Positions 18,627-26,798 are shown, counted from the first letter of the stretch. The stretch is DNA of 50,674 nucleotides from an uncultured Collinsella sp. (GCA_902475475.1 CABRZY010000001.1:1-50674), one strand, 5' to 3'. A program made the numbers and translations. The notes: a model not told the origin generated them from the letters alone.

Positions 18627-19247
18627 TTGATCAGCATGATTCTCGGCCGCAAGATTGGCATGACCCAGGTTTGGGACGAGGACGACAACGTCGTTCCCGT
18701 CACGGTCATCCAGGCTGGCCCCTGCGCTGTCTCGCAGGTTAAAACTCAGGCAACCGACGGCTATGACGCCGTCCAGATCGGTTTCGGCGACATCAAGGCC
18801 AAGAACGTGAACAAGCCCATGGCTGGTCACTTCGCCAAGGCTGGCGTCGAGCCTGTTCGCTTCCTTCGTGAGGTCCGCGTCGAGAACGGCGAGGAGCACA
18901 AGGTCGGCGAGGTCGTCACCGTCGCTGATTTCGCTGATGTCGAGAAGGTCGACGTCATCGGTACCTCCAAGGGTAAGGGCTTCCAGGGTCGCATCAAGCG
19001 CTGGGGTCAGCGCCGCGGTCCTATGACGCATGGTTCTCACTTCCAGCGTCACCCCGGTTCTATCGGTCAGTGCGCCTATCCTGCGCGCGTCCTCAAGGGC
19101 GTCAAGATGGCCGGTCACATGGGTAACGAGCGCGTTACCGTCAAGAACCTTTCCGTTGTCCGCATCGATGCCGAGCAGAACCTCATCTTGGTCAAGGGCG
19201 CTGTCCCGGGTGCCAAGAATGGTCTCGTCGCCATCCGTATGGCCTAA
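18627..19247 (+). CDS. rplC: 50S ribosomal protein L3
   Basis: 206 residues, full-length L3. The start is TTG 18627, giving MISMILGRKIGMTQVW, which matches the usual L3 N-terminal spacing; ATG 18636 would cut into the conserved ILG segment. Central loop KGKGFQGRIKRWG and GSIGQCAYPARV are diagnostic for the extension that reaches the peptidyl-transferase region. First gene of this r-protein block; its expected upstream partner rpsJ lies 13.9 kb away. The leader is structured (18568-18619). Confidence 0.98.
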   Translation: MISMILGRKIGMTQVWDEDDNVVPVTVIQAGPCAVSQVKTQATDGYDAVQIGFGDIKAKNVNKPMAGHFAKAGVEPVRFLREVRVENGEEHKVGEVVTVADFADVEKVDVIGTSKGKGFQGRIKRWGQRRGPMTHGSHFQRHPGSIGQCAYPARVLKGVKMAGHMGNERVTVKNLSVVRIDAEQNLILVKGAVPGAKNGLVAIRMA

Positions 19248-19293
19248 GGGCCCAGCCCATTTAGCCCAGCGTCATACCAAGGAGAACACTTAA

Positions 19294-19920
19294 ATGGCAA
19301 AGTTTGAAGTAAAGAACAGCGAGGGCAAGAAGGTCGCCGAGGCCGAGCTCGCCGCTGAGGTGTACGGCATCGAGCCGAACATCCACGTTATGCACCACAT
19401 CGTCAAGTGCCAGATGGCCTCTTGGCGTCAGGGCACCCAGTCCGCTAAGGGCCGCTCTGAGGTTTCCGGTGGCGGCAAGAAGCCTTGGCGTCAGAAGGGC
19501 ACCGGCCGTGCCCGCCAGGGTTCCATCCGTGCTGCCCAGTGGCGTCACGGTGGCGTTGTCTTCGCCCCCAAGCCCCGTTCCTACGCTAAGCGTATGAACA
19601 ACAAGGAGGTCAAGCTGGCTATGCGCTCCGCGCTGTCCGCCAAGCTGGCCGATGGCGAGCTCGTGCTCGTCGACGACTACGGCTTCGAGAAGCCTTCCAC
19701 CAAGGCTGCCGTCGCCATGCTCAAGGCTCTCGGCCTTGAGGGCAAGCGTCTGACCATCATCGTTCGCGATGAGGACGTCAACGCCTACCTGTCGTTCCGC
19801 AACATTCCCAAGACGTTCATCATCACCGCTGACGAGGCCAACACCTACGATCTCGTCAACAACAACGCCGTGCTGATGCCCGCCGACATCGCCGCTCACT
19901 TCGGGGAGGTGCTTGCATAA
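19294..19920 (+). CDS. rplD: 50S ribosomal protein L4
   Basis: 208 residues. The extended loop GGGKKPWRQKGTGRARQGS, which lines the exit tunnel, is clearly visible, as is the RSYAKRMN segment. In E. coli L4 is also the autogenous repressor of the S10 operon. CAAGGAGAACACTTAA precedes the ATG. Its stop abuts the start of rplW (19921), so the two are tightly coupled. Confidence 0.98.
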   Translation: MAKFEVKNSEGKKVAEAELAAEVYGIEPNIHVMHHIVKCQMASWRQGTQSAKGRSEVSGGGKKPWRQKGTGRARQGSIRAAQWRHGGVVFAPKPRSYAKRMNNKEVKLAMRSALSAKLADGELVLVDDYGFEKPSTKAAVAMLKALGLEGKRLTIIVRDEDVNAYLSFRNIPKTFIITADEANTYDLVNNNAVLMPADIAAHFGEVLA

Positions 19921-20208
19921 ATGACCGCCCACGAGATCATCATCCGTCCGATCGTGTCCGAGCGTTCCTTCTCCGGCATGGAGCTGAATAAGTACACGTT
20001 CGAGGTCGCCAAGGATGCTAACAAGTATCAGATCAAGGACGCTGTCGAGGAGATCTTCGGCGTCAAGGTCGTTCGCGTGAACACCCTGACGGTCAAGCCC
20101 AAGACCAAGCGCGTGCGCTATGTCGCCGGCAAGACCCGTTCTTGGAAGAAGGCCATCGTCACGCTGGCCGAGGGTGACACCATCGAGGTCTTTGGCAACC
20201 AGGCCTAA
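19921..20208 (+). CDS. rplW: 50S ribosomal protein L23
   Basis: 95 residues, usual length. L23 sits at the tunnel exit and docks trigger factor and SRP. IIRPIVSERS near the N-terminus and KTKRVRY in the C-terminal half are family features. It starts on the base after the rplD stop, with GGGGAGG inside the end of rplD as ribosome site. A hairpin and a possible promoter element separate it from rplB. Confidence 0.97.
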   Translation: MTAHEIIIRPIVSERSFSGMELNKYTFEVAKDANKYQIKDAVEEIFGVKVVRVNTLTVKPKTKRVRYVAGKTRSWKKAIVTLAEGDTIEVFGNQA

Positions 20209-20226
20209 GACTCGCTGCTGTTGAGT

Positions 20227-20262
20227 GAGCTCATGCCTCCCAAATAGGGGAGGCGAGAGCTC
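20227..20262 (+). terminator. Hairpin between rplW and rplB (partial terminator/attenuator)
   Basis: GAGCTCATGCCTCCC pairs with GGGAGGCGAGAGCTC (two mismatches, 6-base loop), followed by AAGGTTTT. It lies in the 179-bp gap inside an otherwise compact operon. The weak T-run suggests attenuation or RNA processing rather than full termination. Confidence 0.45.
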
Positions 20263-20283
20263 AAGGTTTTGGGCGTATAAAAT

Positions 20284-20308
20284 GGACACGCCCGGAACCG
20301 TGTATACG
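20284..20308 (+). promoter_or_regulatory. Conserved leader/promoter element before rplB
   Basis: GGACACGCCCG plus TATACG 8 bp later, the same layout as at 18419-18443. It follows the rplW hairpin, so an internal promoter for rplB onward is plausible. TATAAA at 20276-20281 is another candidate -10. Confidence 0.4.
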
Positions 20309-20387
20309 TCCGGTGTCATCGCACCCGAGGCAGAACCTCGAATCCCTGTCTGCGATGGCTAACGGATTCCTATTGAAAGGGATTGTA

Positions 20388-21218
20388 ATGGCTGTAAAGC
20401 ACCTTAAGCCGACCTCCGCTGGTAGGCGTTGGCAGACGATCTCCGATTTCTCCGAGATCACCTGCACCAAGCCCGAGAAGTCTCTTCTCGAGCCCCTGCC
20501 CAAGAAGGCCGGTCGTAACAACAACGGCCGCATCACCACCCGCCACCAGGGCGGCGGCGTGAAGCGTCGTTACCGCGTGATCGACTTCAAGCGCAACAAG
20601 GACGGCGTGCCCGCCAAGGTTGCCACGATCGAGTACGATCCGAACCGTTCCGCTCGCATCGCTCTGCTGCACTACGCTGACGGTGAGAAGCGCTACATCC
20701 TGGCCCCCAAGGGCCTCGAGGTCGGTCAGACCATCATGTCCGGTTCTGACGCCGACATCAAGCCGGGCAACGCTCTGCCCCTCGCCGACATCCCCGTCGG
20801 TACGCTCATCCACGCCGTCGAGTTCCAGCCGGGCAAGGGCGCTGCTATCGCCCGTTCCGCCGGTAACTCCTGCCAGCTGATGGGTAAGGAGGGCAAGTAC
20901 GCTATCGTTCGTATGCCTTCCTCCGAGATGCGCCGCATCCTCGTTACCTGCCGCGCCACCGTCGGTGAGGTCGGTAACGCCGATCACTCCAACATCGTCA
21001 TCGGCAAGGCCGGCCGTAAGCGCCACATGAACGTGCGCCCGACCGTCCGCGGTACCGTCATGAACCCTGTCGACCACCCGCACGGCGGTGGCGAGGGCAA
21101 GAACCACACCTCTGGTCGTCCCTCTGTTACCCCCTGGGGTAAGCCGACGAAGGGCCTTCGTACGCGCAAGAAGAAGAAGGTCTCGAACCAGCACATCATT
21201 CGTCGCCGTAAGAAGTAA
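20388..21218 (+). CDS. rplB: 50S ribosomal protein L2
   Basis: 276 residues from ATG 20388 (GAAAGGGA just upstream), which gives the canonical MAVKHLKPTSAGRR; the frame is open further upstream but that sequence is leader. L2 is needed for subunit joining and peptidyl transfer. The C-terminal VDHPHGGGEGKN contains the conserved active-region histidine. Followed by rpsS after 32 bp. Confidence 0.98.
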   Translation: MAVKHLKPTSAGRRWQTISDFSEITCTKPEKSLLEPLPKKAGRNNNGRITTRHQGGGVKRRYRVIDFKRNKDGVPAKVATIEYDPNRSARIALLHYADGEKRYILAPKGLEVGQTIMSGSDADIKPGNALPLADIPVGTLIHAVEFQPGKGAAIARSAGNSCQLMGKEGKYAIVRMPSSEMRRILVTCRATVGEVGNADHSNIVIGKAGRKRHMNVRPTVRGTVMNPVDHPHGGGEGKNHTSGRPSVTPWGKPTKGLRTRKKKKVSNQHIIRRRKK

Positions 21219-21250
21219 TTTCGGATACCGAGTTTTAGGAGAAAGCACTT

Positions 21251-21511
21251 ATGAGCAGAAGTCTCAAAAAGGGCCCGTTCGTGGAGACTCGCCTTCTCTC
21301 GCGTATCACCGCGATGAACGAGGCTGGCAAGAAGGACGTCGTGAAGACCTGGTCCCGCGCGTCCACCATCTTCCCCGAGATGGTTGGTCACACCATCGCC
21401 GTCCACGACGGCCGCAAGCATGTGCCCGTGTATGTTACCGAGTCCATGGTTGGTCACAAGCTCGGCGAGTTCGCGCCGACTCGTACGTTCCGTGGCCACA
21501 AGGCCAAATAG
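21251..21511 (+). CDS. rpsS: 30S ribosomal protein S19
   Basis: 86 residues. It starts MSRSLKKGPFVE and has the conserved GHKLGEFAPTRTFRGH C-terminal segment. S19 forms a head complex with S13 and contacts the 50S subunit. TTTTAGGAGAAAG precedes the ATG. Standard position between rplB and rplV. Confidence 0.98.
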   Translation: MSRSLKKGPFVETRLLSRITAMNEAGKKDVVKTWSRASTIFPEMVGHTIAVHDGRKHVPVYVTESMVGHKLGEFAPTRTFRGHKAK

Positions 21512-21525
21512 GGGGTTAACCGTAA

Positions 21526-21897
21526 ATGGCAACTAAGTCTATTGAAACTGAGGCCACCGAGGTTCGCGCCGTCGCTAAGTACGTGCGTGTTTCCCCCAGC
21601 AAGGCCCGCCTGGTGGTCGATCTGATCCGCCGCAAGCCTGTCGCTCAGGCCTTCGACATCCTCCACTTCTGCGACCGCGCCGTCGCCGTGGATGTCGAGA
21701 AGGTTCTCCGTTCCGCCGTTGCGAACGCCGAGAACAACAACGGTCTGCGTGCCGACAACCTGGTTGTCGCCGCTGCCTATGTTGACGAGGGTCCGACGCT
21801 TAAGCGCATCCGTCCCCGCGCCAAGGGTTCCGCTTCTCGCATTCTGAAGCGTACTTCCCACATCACCGTCGTCGTTGCTCCTCGAAAGGAGGCGTAA
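21526..21897 (+). CDS. rplV: 50S ribosomal protein L22
   Basis: 123 residues. KYVRVSPSKARLVVDLIRRK near the N-terminus and the beta-hairpin RIRPRAKGSASRILKRTSH, which reaches into the exit tunnel (a macrolide-sensitive site), identify it. The N-terminus has about 14 acidic extra residues (ATKSIETEATEV) compared with the shortest family members. It lies 14 bp after rpsS and 6 bp before rpsC. Confidence 0.97.
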   Translation: MATKSIETEATEVRAVAKYVRVSPSKARLVVDLIRRKPVAQAFDILHFCDRAVAVDVEKVLRSAVANAENNNGLRADNLVVAAAYVDEGPTLKRIRPRAKGSASRILKRTSHITVVVAPRKEA

Positions 21898-21903
21898 AGC
21901 TGT

Positions 21904-22614
21904 ATGGGTCAGAAAGTCTACCCCACCGGCTTCCGTCTTGGCATCACCGAGAACTGGCGCTCCCGCTGGTTCGCAGAGAAGGATTACGCTAAGACCCTCG
22001 GTAACGATCTCGAGATTCGTAAGTACCTCGAGAAGCGTCTTTCCCGCGCAGCTGTCTCCCGCGTCGAGATCGAGCGCGCTGGCGACAAGGTGAAGGTCAT
22101 CATCCTCACTGCTCGCCCCGGCGTTGTCATCGGTAAGAAGGGTGCCGAGATCGATACCCTCCGTACCGAGCTCGAGAAGGTCGCTGGCGTCTCCAAGGGC
22201 CAGCTCTCCGTCGACGTTGTCGAGATCAAGCGCCCCGAGCTCGACGCCAACCTCGTTGCTCAGTCTATCGCCGAGCAGCTCGAGGGCCGCGTTGCCTTCC
22301 GTCGCGCTATGCGCAAGGCTGTCCAGTCCGCCCGCAAGGCCGGCGCTAAGGGCATCCGTATCCAGTGCTCCGGTCGTCTCGGCGGTGCCGAGATGGGCCG
22401 TCGTGAGTGGTACCGCGAGGGTCGCGTGCCTCTGCACACCCTCCGTGCCAAGATCGACTACGGCACGGCTGTCGCCAGCACCACCATGGGCGCTTGCGGC
22501 GTGAAGGTCTGGATTTACCTGGGCGAGAAGCTCCCGGGCCAGCCTGTTCCCAACCCTGCACTCGAGGGCTCTTCCCGTCCTCGTCGTCGTAACTCCGAGA
22601 GGAGGGGTCAGTAG
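21904..22614 (+). CDS. rpsC: 30S ribosomal protein S3
   Basis: 236 residues with MGQKVYPTGFRLGI at the start, a KH domain (PGVVIGKKGAEID) and the C-terminal GRLGGAEMGRREWYREGRVP. S3 lines the mRNA entry channel. The stop codon TAG overlaps the GTG start of rplP by one base (TAGTG), implying translational coupling. Confidence 0.98.
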   Translation: MGQKVYPTGFRLGITENWRSRWFAEKDYAKTLGNDLEIRKYLEKRLSRAAVSRVEIERAGDKVKVIILTARPGVVIGKKGAEIDTLRTELEKVAGVSKGQLSVDVVEIKRPELDANLVAQSIAEQLEGRVAFRRAMRKAVQSARKAGAKGIRIQCSGRLGGAEMGRREWYREGRVPLHTLRAKIDYGTAVASTTMGACGVKVWIYLGEKLPGQPVPNPALEGSSRPRRRNSERRGQ

Positions 22615-23117
22615 TGCTTGCCCCTAAGCGTATTCTTCACCGCAAGGTGCAGCGTGGCTCCATGAAGGGCCAGGCCAAGGGTAATACCGAGCTGCATTTC
22701 GGCGAGTTTGGTATCCAGGCTCTCGAGGCCCATTGGATCACCAACCGTCAGATCGAGGCCGCTCGTATTGCCATGACCCGCTACATGAAGCGTGGCGGTC
22801 GTGTCTACATCACGATCTTCCCCGATAAGCCCATCACCAAGAAGCCTGCCGAGACTCGCATGGGTTCTGGTAAGGGTAACCCCGAGGAGTGGGTGGCCGT
22901 CGTCAAGCCCGGCCGCATCATGTTCGAGGTCAAGGGTGTTCCCGAGGAGGTCGCTCGCGAGGCTCTGCGTCTTGCGCAGCACAAGCTCCCCATCAAGACC
23001 AAGATTGTTGCTGCTAAGAACGCTGAGCAGCGCATCGAGAAGGAGATGGCTGAGGAGGCCGCTCTCGAGGCCAAGTGGGCTGCTGAGGACGCCGCCGCCG
23101 CCAAGGAGGAGAACTAA
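22614..23117 (+). CDS. rplP: 50S ribosomal protein L16, with C-terminal extension
   Basis: 167 residues from GTG 22614 (GGAGGGG just upstream). L16 organises the A-site tRNA region of the 50S subunit. MLAPKRILHRKVQRG and GRVYITIFPDKPITKKP are diagnostic. Most L16 proteins are about 137-140 residues; here roughly 28 extra residues, rich in Ala and Glu (EKEMAEEAALEAKWAAEDAA), form a likely acidic helix at the C-terminus. The stop TAA overlaps the ATG of rpmC (TAATG). Confidence 0.97.
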   Translation: MLAPKRILHRKVQRGSMKGQAKGNTELHFGEFGIQALEAHWITNRQIEAARIAMTRYMKRGGRVYITIFPDKPITKKPAETRMGSGKGNPEEWVAVVKPGRIMFEVKGVPEEVAREALRLAQHKLPIKTKIVAAKNAEQRIEKEMAEEAALEAKWAAEDAAAAKEEN

Positions 23118-23332
23118 TGAAGCCCGCAGAGATTCGTGAGCTCTCGGACGCTCAGCTCGTTGAGAAGCTGAAGGAAATGCGCGCCGAGCTCTTTAACCTT
23201 CGTTTCCAGATGGCCACCAGCCAGCTGGACAACACCGCTCGCGTCAACACCGTGAAGAAGGACATCGCTCGCGTCCTCACGGAGCAGCGCGCCCGCGAGA
23301 TCGCAGCGGAGAAGTCCGCTGTCGCCGAGTAG
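23117..23332 (+). CDS. rpmC: 50S ribosomal protein L29
   Basis: 71 residues. EIRELSDAQLVEKLKEMRAE and LFNLRFQMATSQLDN are the classical two-helix pattern of L29, which sits next to L23 at the tunnel exit. It overlaps rplP by one base. A downstream AGGAGAG precedes rpsQ. Confidence 0.97.
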   Translation: MKPAEIRELSDAQLVEKLKEMRAELFNLRFQMATSQLDNTARVNTVKKDIARVLTEQRAREIAAEKSAVAE

Positions 23333-23348
23333 GACCTAAGGAGAGAAC

Positions 23349-23609
23349 ATGACTGATTCGCGTAACTCGCGTAAGGTCCGTACGGGTGTCGTTACCTCCG
23401 TCTCCGGTGCCAAGACCATTGTTGTCACCATCACCGAGCGCAAGCGTCACCCCAAGTACGGCAAGATGATGACCAGCTCCAAGAAGCTGCACGCTCACGA
23501 CGAGGAGTGCACGGCTGGCGTGGGCGACACCGTCCGCGTTATGGAGACCCGTCCTATGTCCAAGATGAAGCGTTGGCGCCTCATCGAGGTCGTCGAGCGC
23601 GCTAAATAA
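23349..23609 (+). CDS. rpsQ: 30S ribosomal protein S17
   Basis: 86 residues, OB-fold. GVVTSVSGAKTIVVTI and CTAGVGDTVRVMETRPMSK are typical of S17, a primary 16S rRNA binder. AAGGAGAGAAC precedes the ATG, 16 bp after rpmC. A 118-bp gap, unusually long for this operon, follows before rplN. Confidence 0.97.
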   Translation: MTDSRNSRKVRTGVVTSVSGAKTIVVTITERKRHPKYGKMMTSSKKLHAHDEECTAGVGDTVRVMETRPMSKMKRWRLIEVVERAK

Positions 23610-23727
23610 GCAGTCGCTCTTACGACTTGTACGTTTCCGAAGATGTGCGTATGCCTGGCTTGCATACCACGGGCCGCATAAAGGCTGCGCACCTCTCTTC
23701 GGTTCTTAGTTCGGAGGAACATCTACC

Positions 23728-24096
23728 ATGATTCAGATGCAAACCATGCTGAACGTCGCCGACAACTCCGGCGCTCGCAAGATTCGCTGCATCAAGGTGC
23801 TTGGCGGTTCCAAGCGTCGTTATGCAGGCATCGGCGATGTGTTCATCGGTGCTGTCCAGGAGGCTACCCCTGGCGCCAACGTCAAGAAGAAGGACGTTGT
23901 CCGTTGCGTCGTCGTTCGCACCGTTAAGGAGATCCGCCGCAAGGATGGCTCCTACATTCGCTTTGATGAGAACGCCTGCGTTGTCATCAACAACGATGGT
24001 TCGCCCGTCGGCACCCGTATCTTCGGGCCTGTCGCTCGCGAGCTTCGTGACAAGAAGTACATGAAGATCGTCTCGCTCGCTCCCGAGACCCTGTAG
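23728..24096 (+). CDS. rplN: 50S ribosomal protein L14
   Basis: 122 residues, canonical length. MIQMQTMLNVADNSGARKI and the C-terminal FGPVARELRDKKYMKIVSLAPE identify it. L14 lies at the subunit interface with L19 and is the binding site of RsfS. First gene of the spc-type block. The 118-bp leader contains a GTATGC/GCATAC hairpin (23649-23667), so separate regulation is possible. GGAGGAAC precedes the ATG. Confidence 0.98.
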   Translation: MIQMQTMLNVADNSGARKIRCIKVLGGSKRRYAGIGDVFIGAVQEATPGANVKKKDVVRCVVVRTVKEIRRKDGSYIRFDENACVVINNDGSPVGTRIFGPVARELRDKKYMKIVSLAPETL

Positions 24097-24109
24097 TTAG
24101 GGGAGATAT

Positions 24110-24415
24110 ATGTATATCAAGAAGGGCGATAAGGTCCAGGTTCTCTCTGGTAAGGATCGCGGCAAGCAGGGCGTTGTCCTGCGTGCTCTCCCCGCCGAGA
24201 ACAAGGTCGTTGTCGAGGGCGTTTCGGTCGTCAAGAAGGCCGTCAAGCCCAACGCTGCCAACCAGCAGGGCGGCATCGTTTCGCAGGAGGCTCCCATCGA
24301 CGCCTCCAACGTCAATCTCGTTTGCCCCGAGTGCGGTAAGGTTACCCGCGTCGGTCACGAGAAGGACGGCAAGAACAAGCTGCGCGTCTGCAAGAAGTGC
24401 GGTCACAAGTTCTAA
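24110..24415 (+). CDS. rplX: 50S ribosomal protein L24
   Basis: 101 residues with the KOW motif (KKGDKVQVLSGKDRGKQG) at the N-terminus. The C-terminal half holds CPECGKV and CKKCGHKF, a four-Cys ribbon seen in many actinobacterial L24s. GGGGAGAT precedes the ATG. It is the last r-protein gene here: rplE, rpsN, rpsH and the rest of the spc operon do not follow, and a strong terminator comes directly after. Confidence 0.97.
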   Translation: MYIKKGDKVQVLSGKDRGKQGVVLRALPAENKVVVEGVSVVKKAVKPNAANQQGGIVSQEAPIDASNVNLVCPECGKVTRVGHEKDGKNKLRVCKKCGHKF

Positions 24416-24442
24416 GCTGCCCGCAACATCAAGTTGCTAGCA

Positions 24443-24479
24443 AAGGCCCGGATGCCCCACGGCACCCGGGCCTTTTTCT
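24443..24479 (+). terminator. Terminator after rplX
   Basis: AGGCCCGG and CCGGGCCT form an 8-bp stem, extended by GC pairs in the loop, followed by TTTTTC. It closes the rplC-rplX transcript. Confidence 0.9.
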
Positions 24480-24486
24480 ATCCCCA

Positions 24487-24568
24487 CTCATTGGGGATAC
24501 TCATTGGGGACAGACTTCTCATTGGGGACAGACTTACATGAGTGATTGTGCTCATTGGGGACAGACTT
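24487..24568. repeat. CTCATTGGGGACAGACTT short repeat cluster
   Basis: Exact 18-bp copies CTCATTGGGGACAGACTT lie at 24500-24517, 24518-24535 and 24551-24568, with a 10-bp partial copy at 24487. The last two are followed by ACATGAG or AAATGAG, so CTCAT(T)/(A)ATGAG ends can pair. Two related sequences with GGGGACAGTCCCC-like cores follow (about 24583-24627). They sit directly behind the rplX terminator. No coding potential is seen here. Confidence 0.8.
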
Positions 24569-24834
24569 AAATGAGTAGTCCCGGCAGTTGGGGACAGTCC
24601 CCATGTGTCGGCAGTTTGGGACGGTCCATTGATGCCTGATGCCCCTAGAGGGGAAGAGTAAGACAGCCTGCTCTGCCTTTTTGGGCTTTGGTGTTCCGCT
24701 TCTTTATCCTTTACAAGGATCCTCGCATGCGCATTATCGCGCATAGCATTGCGTGTTAATGCGTATGACCGCGTAAAAATGTGCAAAATATGGCTAAATA
24801 ATGACCGATAAACAAATAAACACGCAAATACAAG

Positions 24835-24852
24835 CAAATGCGCGCGCATTTG
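24835..24852. promoter_or_regulatory. 18-bp perfect palindrome, candidate operator
   Basis: CAAATGCGCGCGCATTTG is a perfect 18-bp palindrome 55 bp before the Gfo/Idh/MocA gene, in an AT-rich intergenic stretch. Related ATGCGC/GCGCAT half-sites lie at about 24727-24744. The DeoR-family regulator encoded directly downstream of that gene is the natural candidate to bind it (inference). Confidence 0.5.
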
Positions 24853-24906
24853 TGCGAATATAAGGCTGTTGGAAATGAAGAACTTCCGATGACTCAGGAG
24901 GCACAT

Positions 24907-25986
24907 ATGGCAGATTCCAAGCAGGCTCCACTCGACTCCGCGGCAGCCGCAAAAGCAGCGTTCGCTTCGGTCCAGGATAAGCCGTTCCCTAACGACATCT
25001 TTACGGCTCCCGAGCTTCGCTGGGCTGTGATCGGTTGTGGCGTTATCGCCAACCAAATGGCCCAGTCCCTCGCGCTGGCCGGCCGCAAGCTTGCGGGCGT
25101 CGCCAACCGCACGCTGTCCAAGGCCCAGGCTTTTGCTGAGCAGTATGGCATCGAGAAGGTCTATGAAACGGTTGAGGACCTCTATGCCGATCCGGATATC
25201 GACGCCGTCTATATCACCACGCCGCACAACACGCATATCACCTATCTGCGTGCCGCGCTGGCCGCCGGCAAGCACGTGCTCTGCGAGAAGGCCATTACCC
25301 TCAACTCTGCCGAGCTCGACGAGGCCCGTACCATCGCCGACGAGCACAACGTGGTCCTTATGGATGCTACCACGGTGCTCCACATGCCGCTGTATCAGGA
25401 GCTGCGCCGTCGCATGGATGCGGGCGACTTTGGCCGCATGAACCTCGCCCAGCTCAACTTTGGCAGCTATAAGGAGTACGGCGATCTGACCAACCGCTTC
25501 TACAGCCGCAGCCTTGCCGGCGGCGCCATGCTCGATATTGGCGTGTATGCCCTGTCCGTCATGCGCCTCTTTATGGCAAGCCAGCCCGCTGAGGTCGTTT
25601 CGCTGGGCAATACCTGCGAGACTGGCGTTGACGTCGCAGGTGGCATTGTCTGCCGTAACGCCGAGCAGCAGCTGGGCGTCGTGAGCCTTACGCTCCACTC
25701 CAAGCAGCCCAAGCGCTCGGTTATCAGCTTCGACAAGTGTTATATCGAGGTCAACGAGTATCCGCGTGCCGACCATGCGACCATCGTGTGGACTGCAGAC
25801 GGTCACCGCGAGGAGGTCCACACTGGCACCGAGGCCTACGCACTGTGCTACGAGATGGCCGACCTGGAGAAGGCCGTTGCCGGCGATGATTCTAAACGCG
25901 AGCTTCTGGGCTATGCTTCCGATGTTATGGAGCTGATGACCAAGCTCCGCGCCGATTGGGGAGTCGTGTACCCCGAGGAGGAGTAA
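24907..25986 (+). CDS. Gfo/Idh/MocA-family NAD(P)-dependent oxidoreductase
   Basis: 359 residues from ATG 24907 (AGGAGG 5 bases upstream; the open frame extends upstream in AT-rich non-coding sequence). Rossmann motif GCGVIA (43-48) follows a ~35-residue N-terminal extension. CEKAIT with Lys128 corresponds to the EKP catalytic loop, in the variant form EKA. The C-terminal domain GGAMLDIGVYALS is typical. Such enzymes oxidise or reduce sugars, inositols or related polyols; the substrate is not evident. Coupled to the DeoR-type gene 4 bp downstream. Confidence 0.9.
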   Translation: MADSKQAPLDSAAAAKAAFASVQDKPFPNDIFTAPELRWAVIGCGVIANQMAQSLALAGRKLAGVANRTLSKAQAFAEQYGIEKVYETVEDLYADPDIDAVYITTPHNTHITYLRAALAAGKHVLCEKAITLNSAELDEARTIADEHNVVLMDATTVLHMPLYQELRRRMDAGDFGRMNLAQLNFGSYKEYGDLTNRFYSRSLAGGAMLDIGVYALSVMRLFMASQPAEVVSLGNTCETGVDVAGGIVCRNAEQQLGVVSLTLHSKQPKRSVISFDKCYIEVNEYPRADHATIVWTADGHREEVHTGTEAYALCYEMADLEKAVAGDDSKRELLGYASDVMELMTKLRADWGVVYPEEE

Positions 25987-25989
25987 GCG

Positions 25990-26736
25990 ATGCTTGCGGA
26001 AGATAGGCTCAACGAGATCGTGTCGATGGTGCAGCAGACCGGCTCGGTTACCGTGCCGGAGCTTGCTGAGGCCCTGGGCGTGACGGCGTCTACTATTCGG
26101 CGCGACCTGCAGACGCTCGACCGAGCACACCGTATCGCCAAGGTGCACGGAGGTGCGACAAGTCTGGAGCGCGCGCACGTGACGCGCGACCTGACGATCA
26201 GCGAGCGCAGTGATCTCCATAACGATGACAAGGAGCGTATCTGCGCCCGTGCCGCGGCCCTGGTGGAGCCCGAGAGCTTTGTGTACATCGATTCAGGTTC
26301 GACGACGCTTAGGCTCATCGAGCATCTTCCGCGCCTTGAGGGCGTCACCTATGTGACCGACTCCGTGCTCCATGCTCAGCATCTCGCTCTGCGCGGCATG
26401 CGCACCGTGGTGCTGGGCGGCGAGCTCAAGCCCGAGACCGAGGCGCTCGTCGGTCCCGACGCCTTGGCAACCCTGGACCGCTATAACTTCAACTGCGGCT
26501 TTTGGGGTTCCAATGGCATCGCCGTCGAGCAAGGTCTCACCACACCGGATATCGAGGAAGCGCAAGTCAAGCGTATCTCGATGCGCCATACCGCCAAACG
26601 CTTCGTAATCTCAGACGCCAGCAAATTCGGCATGGTGGCGCCCGTCAAGTTCGCGGACTTCCGCGACGCAACGATTATTACCGCGGGCGAGGTCCCCGCC
26701 AAGTACCGGGCAATGGACAACGTCATCACGGTCTAG
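25990..26736 (+). CDS. DeoR/GlpR-family transcriptional regulator
   Basis: 248 residues: an N-terminal HTH (about 18-45, with VTASTIRRDLQTLD) and a C-terminal sugar-phosphate-sensing domain with IDSGSTTLRLIEHL. DeoR family members usually repress carbohydrate genes and are released by phosphorylated sugars. It lies 4 bp after the oxidoreductase gene, so it probably controls that short operon through the palindrome at 24835-24852. A terminator hairpin follows. Confidence 0.92.
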   Translation: MLAEDRLNEIVSMVQQTGSVTVPELAEALGVTASTIRRDLQTLDRAHRIAKVHGGATSLERAHVTRDLTISERSDLHNDDKERICARAAALVEPESFVYIDSGSTTLRLIEHLPRLEGVTYVTDSVLHAQHLALRGMRTVVLGGELKPETEALVGPDALATLDRYNFNCGFWGSNGIAVEQGLTTPDIEEAQVKRISMRHTAKRFVISDASKFGMVAPVKFADFRDATIITAGEVPAKYRAMDNVITV

Positions 26737-26758
26737 CAGCAGGGGACGGGCTAAGGCC

Positions 26759-26798
26759 AAAACCACCGCGAAGGGGCAGGAACCTTTGTGGCGGTTTT
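26759..26798 (+). terminator. Terminator after the deoR-type gene
   Basis: AAAACC.CC...AAGG pairs with CCTTTG.GG.GGTTTT with some mismatches; A- and T-rich ends make it plausible in both directions. It lies about 20 bp after the stop. Confidence 0.6.
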
